Origin: Bromus sterilis
Lineage: Eukaryota; Streptophyta; Magnoliopsida; Poales; Poaceae
Assembly: GCA_950022295.1 (NCBI GenBank)
Contig: OX465599.1
Span: 5,022,001 to 5,086,000, forward strand
Reading direction: 5' to 3'
Length of the DNA: 64,000 nt
In this document: in pieces, positions 62,001 to 64,000 of the stretch
Position numbering within the stretch: position 1 is the first letter of the stretch
Layout of the letters: every line of letters starts with the position of its first letter
The notes under the pieces: generated by a model
The model's database searches: none
Seen by the model: only the letters and a program-made list of their open reading frames with translations
Told to the model about the DNA's origin: nothing
Translations under genes and position numbers: made by a program

Positions 62001-64000
62001 CCGGCTTTTAAATTAGTTTTTTTAGGTAGCGCTTCAAGTTAGTTACTAAAAGATGCATCTTGTCATGTACATCCATATTTAGTGAAAACATTGAACAGTA
62101 AAAACATTAGAAATCAATACCTTTATATACACAAGCTCAATATAGGTGGTGGACAATATATATGTAAATTTGGGACTGATCCACTCACATACATATTCGT
62201 AAATCACCTTCATAAAACATAGTGACAATGTTTGAATGACCTACCCATAAAAGCCAGTGAACTTCACTAATAAACCCATACATGAACAAATATCAGTGTT
62301 TCATCGTCGATAAACTGCATATTTTTTCCGCACGAAAATATGCGAGTTATAATGGCAAAACAATGTTTGTTCCCCCAACCTTTGAGCTTAATCACCATAG
62401 CATTGCGGGAAAGGGTCCATTATTATTGTTCAATTTAAGAATCTGCTTAACTCACATCCCCTACTCTAGAAAGCTCTCATATTCTACCTAGTAAAAAAGG
62501 AGCACAACATCAAATTGAAGATTTTTACTTATCGGAACCAAAATACAAAACAAAATATTTCATGGTAGCATTATAATCATACCACAAAGATTTTCATAGG
62601 AGTGAAGCCATTGTCTCTGTCCTTTCAACTAATTGTACTGAACTTTTATCTTGACCCGACATTCACTGTCATTATAGATACCTTGTGTTCCCAATGAGGA
62701 CCCATAAATAATCATTGGAAGATATATTATCCACCTGCAGATGAAATGGCAGTAAACAAGTTTCATCTTCCATGTGACATTATATCATGTTTTCTCTCCC
62801 TAATGTGGACCTGTAACACAAGAATTCCGAATATAAGTTACCTAGACACACTTAATTACTGGGGTAGAATGTAAAATAGGATTTATTATGCAATTTGTAC
62901 CCAATATGAAGTGGAATATGTAGTAAATAAGAAAGGAAAATGGGACAGAGGAAGATGTCCATTGATACCATGCAACACCATGTCAATACATCTCCTTACA
63001 GTGATAATGCATTATAGCTTATTTATGTTGTGCATAAGCCAGTAGAGCTATTTAGTCCTTTCCTGGAGTTACTCATATGATGTGTGTCCACTTCGGCAAT
63101 CATTCCTATTCATTATTATCTCACATGTCATAATTTTGTCACAGTTTCTTCAATTCACCACCTGTTATGAACCTCTGCAAATAAAATAAAATAAAATATG
63201 CAAGCTGCTAGATATTGCATAAACTGTAAATAAGGTAAGTGTGAAGAGACATGAGAAAGGAGGAAAGTGGTAAACATTAAGGACACGAGACTAATATATT
63301 GACTACATAGGTTGTCTTATTTATAATTATATAATTATGGCACAAAACTTAGGCAGATCAACCCTACTGCCTTGTTGTAACATAATGACAAGGTATTTGA
63401 GAATTTCTCTCTTAAGCTCACTATGTCTTCCTCTAACAAGCTCTTTGGAATAATCTGAATATAGCATAAGAAGTAATAATATTTATCATGGAATGTAGAT
63501 CCAAGTATCAAGCAAGCAGAAGAAAAAATAGCCATAAAGATCAGTCAGGAATGCCCCTTATATTAGTAACGAAAGTTTTAGTACTAATCCCAATGGCCTT
63601 GAAGATTTCAAAAGGTAGCTAGATTCGAAATATAATAAAATTATGTTACTACTTCGGTACATTATGCACATGCTTAATTAATTGGAGGCAAATACTCTAA
63701 TTTCAGAGTTGAGCATATATGATAAAATACTACCCGGCTTGGCAGTTTTACAGTAAATATGTGGTCTCAGGTCTGGACATGGTGCCATCAGATGAACACA
63801 AATCGTCCCAATAGTACTTGTAGTGAGATCAAAAAAAGAGAAACTCAAACACCAACCAAAGAAGGATTGATCCATGGAAAACAGTCAACAACATGAGGGG
63901 ATTCAGGCGATTGAGGACAAAGTGCCTTGACGGTCAGACGAGGAGGCGGGGAGGATTGGCCGTAGTTCGAGGTGGTCGCGGCGGCGCACCTGGCGTGGCG
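59088..64000 (-). mobile_element. Helitron-like element, 3' end at 59088; body extends right, 5' end not found
   Basis: On the minus strand the sequence ends with a hairpin, CGTGCG-CAGCAA-CGCACG (59103-59120), 11 bases and then CTAG, followed by T. This is the plant Helitron 3' pattern (hairpin then CTRR, inserted between A and T). The paralogous empty site at about 43377 reads aaagtaaa/ttatttgc, so the insertion is between A and T. The host sequence ttatttgc does not reappear before 64000. The body is AT-rich with no Rep/helicase frame. The last ~100 bases are GC-rich and may be an exon or a captured gene fragment. Apart from the end, the extent is inference. Confidence 0.45.
60581..60674. 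mobile_element. Stowaway MITE, 94 bp
   Basis: CTCCCTCCGTTCCAAATTAG and its inverted copy CTAATTTGGAACGAAGGGAG, flanked by TA. The element folds back along its full length. Confidence 0.92.

Noticed and set aside
60412..63875. Several 60-80 residue ORFs in the right-hand region
   Set aside because: None has a recognisable domain, paralogue in the window or convincing splice structure; they are at the size expected by chance in AT-rich DNA.
1..64000. CRISPR arrays, operons, tRNA or rRNA genes
   Set aside because: No regularly spaced repeats, cloverleaf or rRNA sequence was seen, and the DNA is eukaryotic.

Overview
This window looks like nuclear DNA from a grass of the wheat, barley and rye tribe (Triticeae). 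Four things support that: long genes with GT-AG introns, a GC-rich monocot-type first exon, Triticeae-style transposons (CACTA, Harbinger-like, Stowaway and Tourist MITEs, BARE-like and gypsy-type LTRs), and a cluster of grass-type CC-NB-LRR resistance genes. I assigned the organism by pattern recognition only. No bacterial-type operon, CRISPR array, rRNA or tRNA was seen.

Layout. At 1-2945 (minus strand) lie the first three exons of a housekeeping-type gene, probably the beta subunit of the AP-5 adaptor complex; the gene runs off the left edge. From 6.07 to about 10.8 kb there is a decayed Harbinger-like element carrying a Myb-like ORF1, split by a solo LTR and by a CACTA element. From 11.0 to 55.7 kb there is a tandem cluster of three paralogous CNL genes on the plus strand, here called NLR1 (11619-16628), NLR2 (21851-26502) and NLR3 (47253-55716). 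A relic of a fourth copy lies at about 19.8 kb. All three share one architecture: a multi-exon 5' leader, a coding exon 1 (coiled coil, glutamine tract, P-loop), a phase-2 intron placed just before the kinase-2 motif, and exon 2 (rest of NB-ARC plus LRRs). NLR2 and NLR3 are open and complete. NLR1 is broken by a 0.78-kb insertion just after its GLPL motif, unless that insertion is spliced out.

Between NLR2 and NLR3 is a nested stack of three levels: a BARE-like solo LTR inside a gypsy-type non-autonomous LTR retrotransposon, inside a Harbinger-like element that carries a 422-codon reading frame. NLR3's intron holds another stack: an intact antisense Copia element inside a LINE fragment. Most insertions could be closed to the base by target-site duplications (TSDs) or by comparison with an empty paralogous site.

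Downstream of NLR2 and NLR3 the flanking DNA is also duplicated (29.2-30.3 plus 41.8-43.4 kb against 56.6-59.1 kb), so the cluster grew by segmental duplication of gene plus flank. The right end (59.1-64 kb) begins with what looks like a Helitron 3' terminus on the minus strand and contains no gene I can recognise.

Functionally, the window is a resistance-gene cluster in a repeat-rich setting. The transposons act as natural markers of the order of duplication, and several alter NLR gene structure (the NLR1 break, the NLR3 intron, a MITE in the NLR2 intron).
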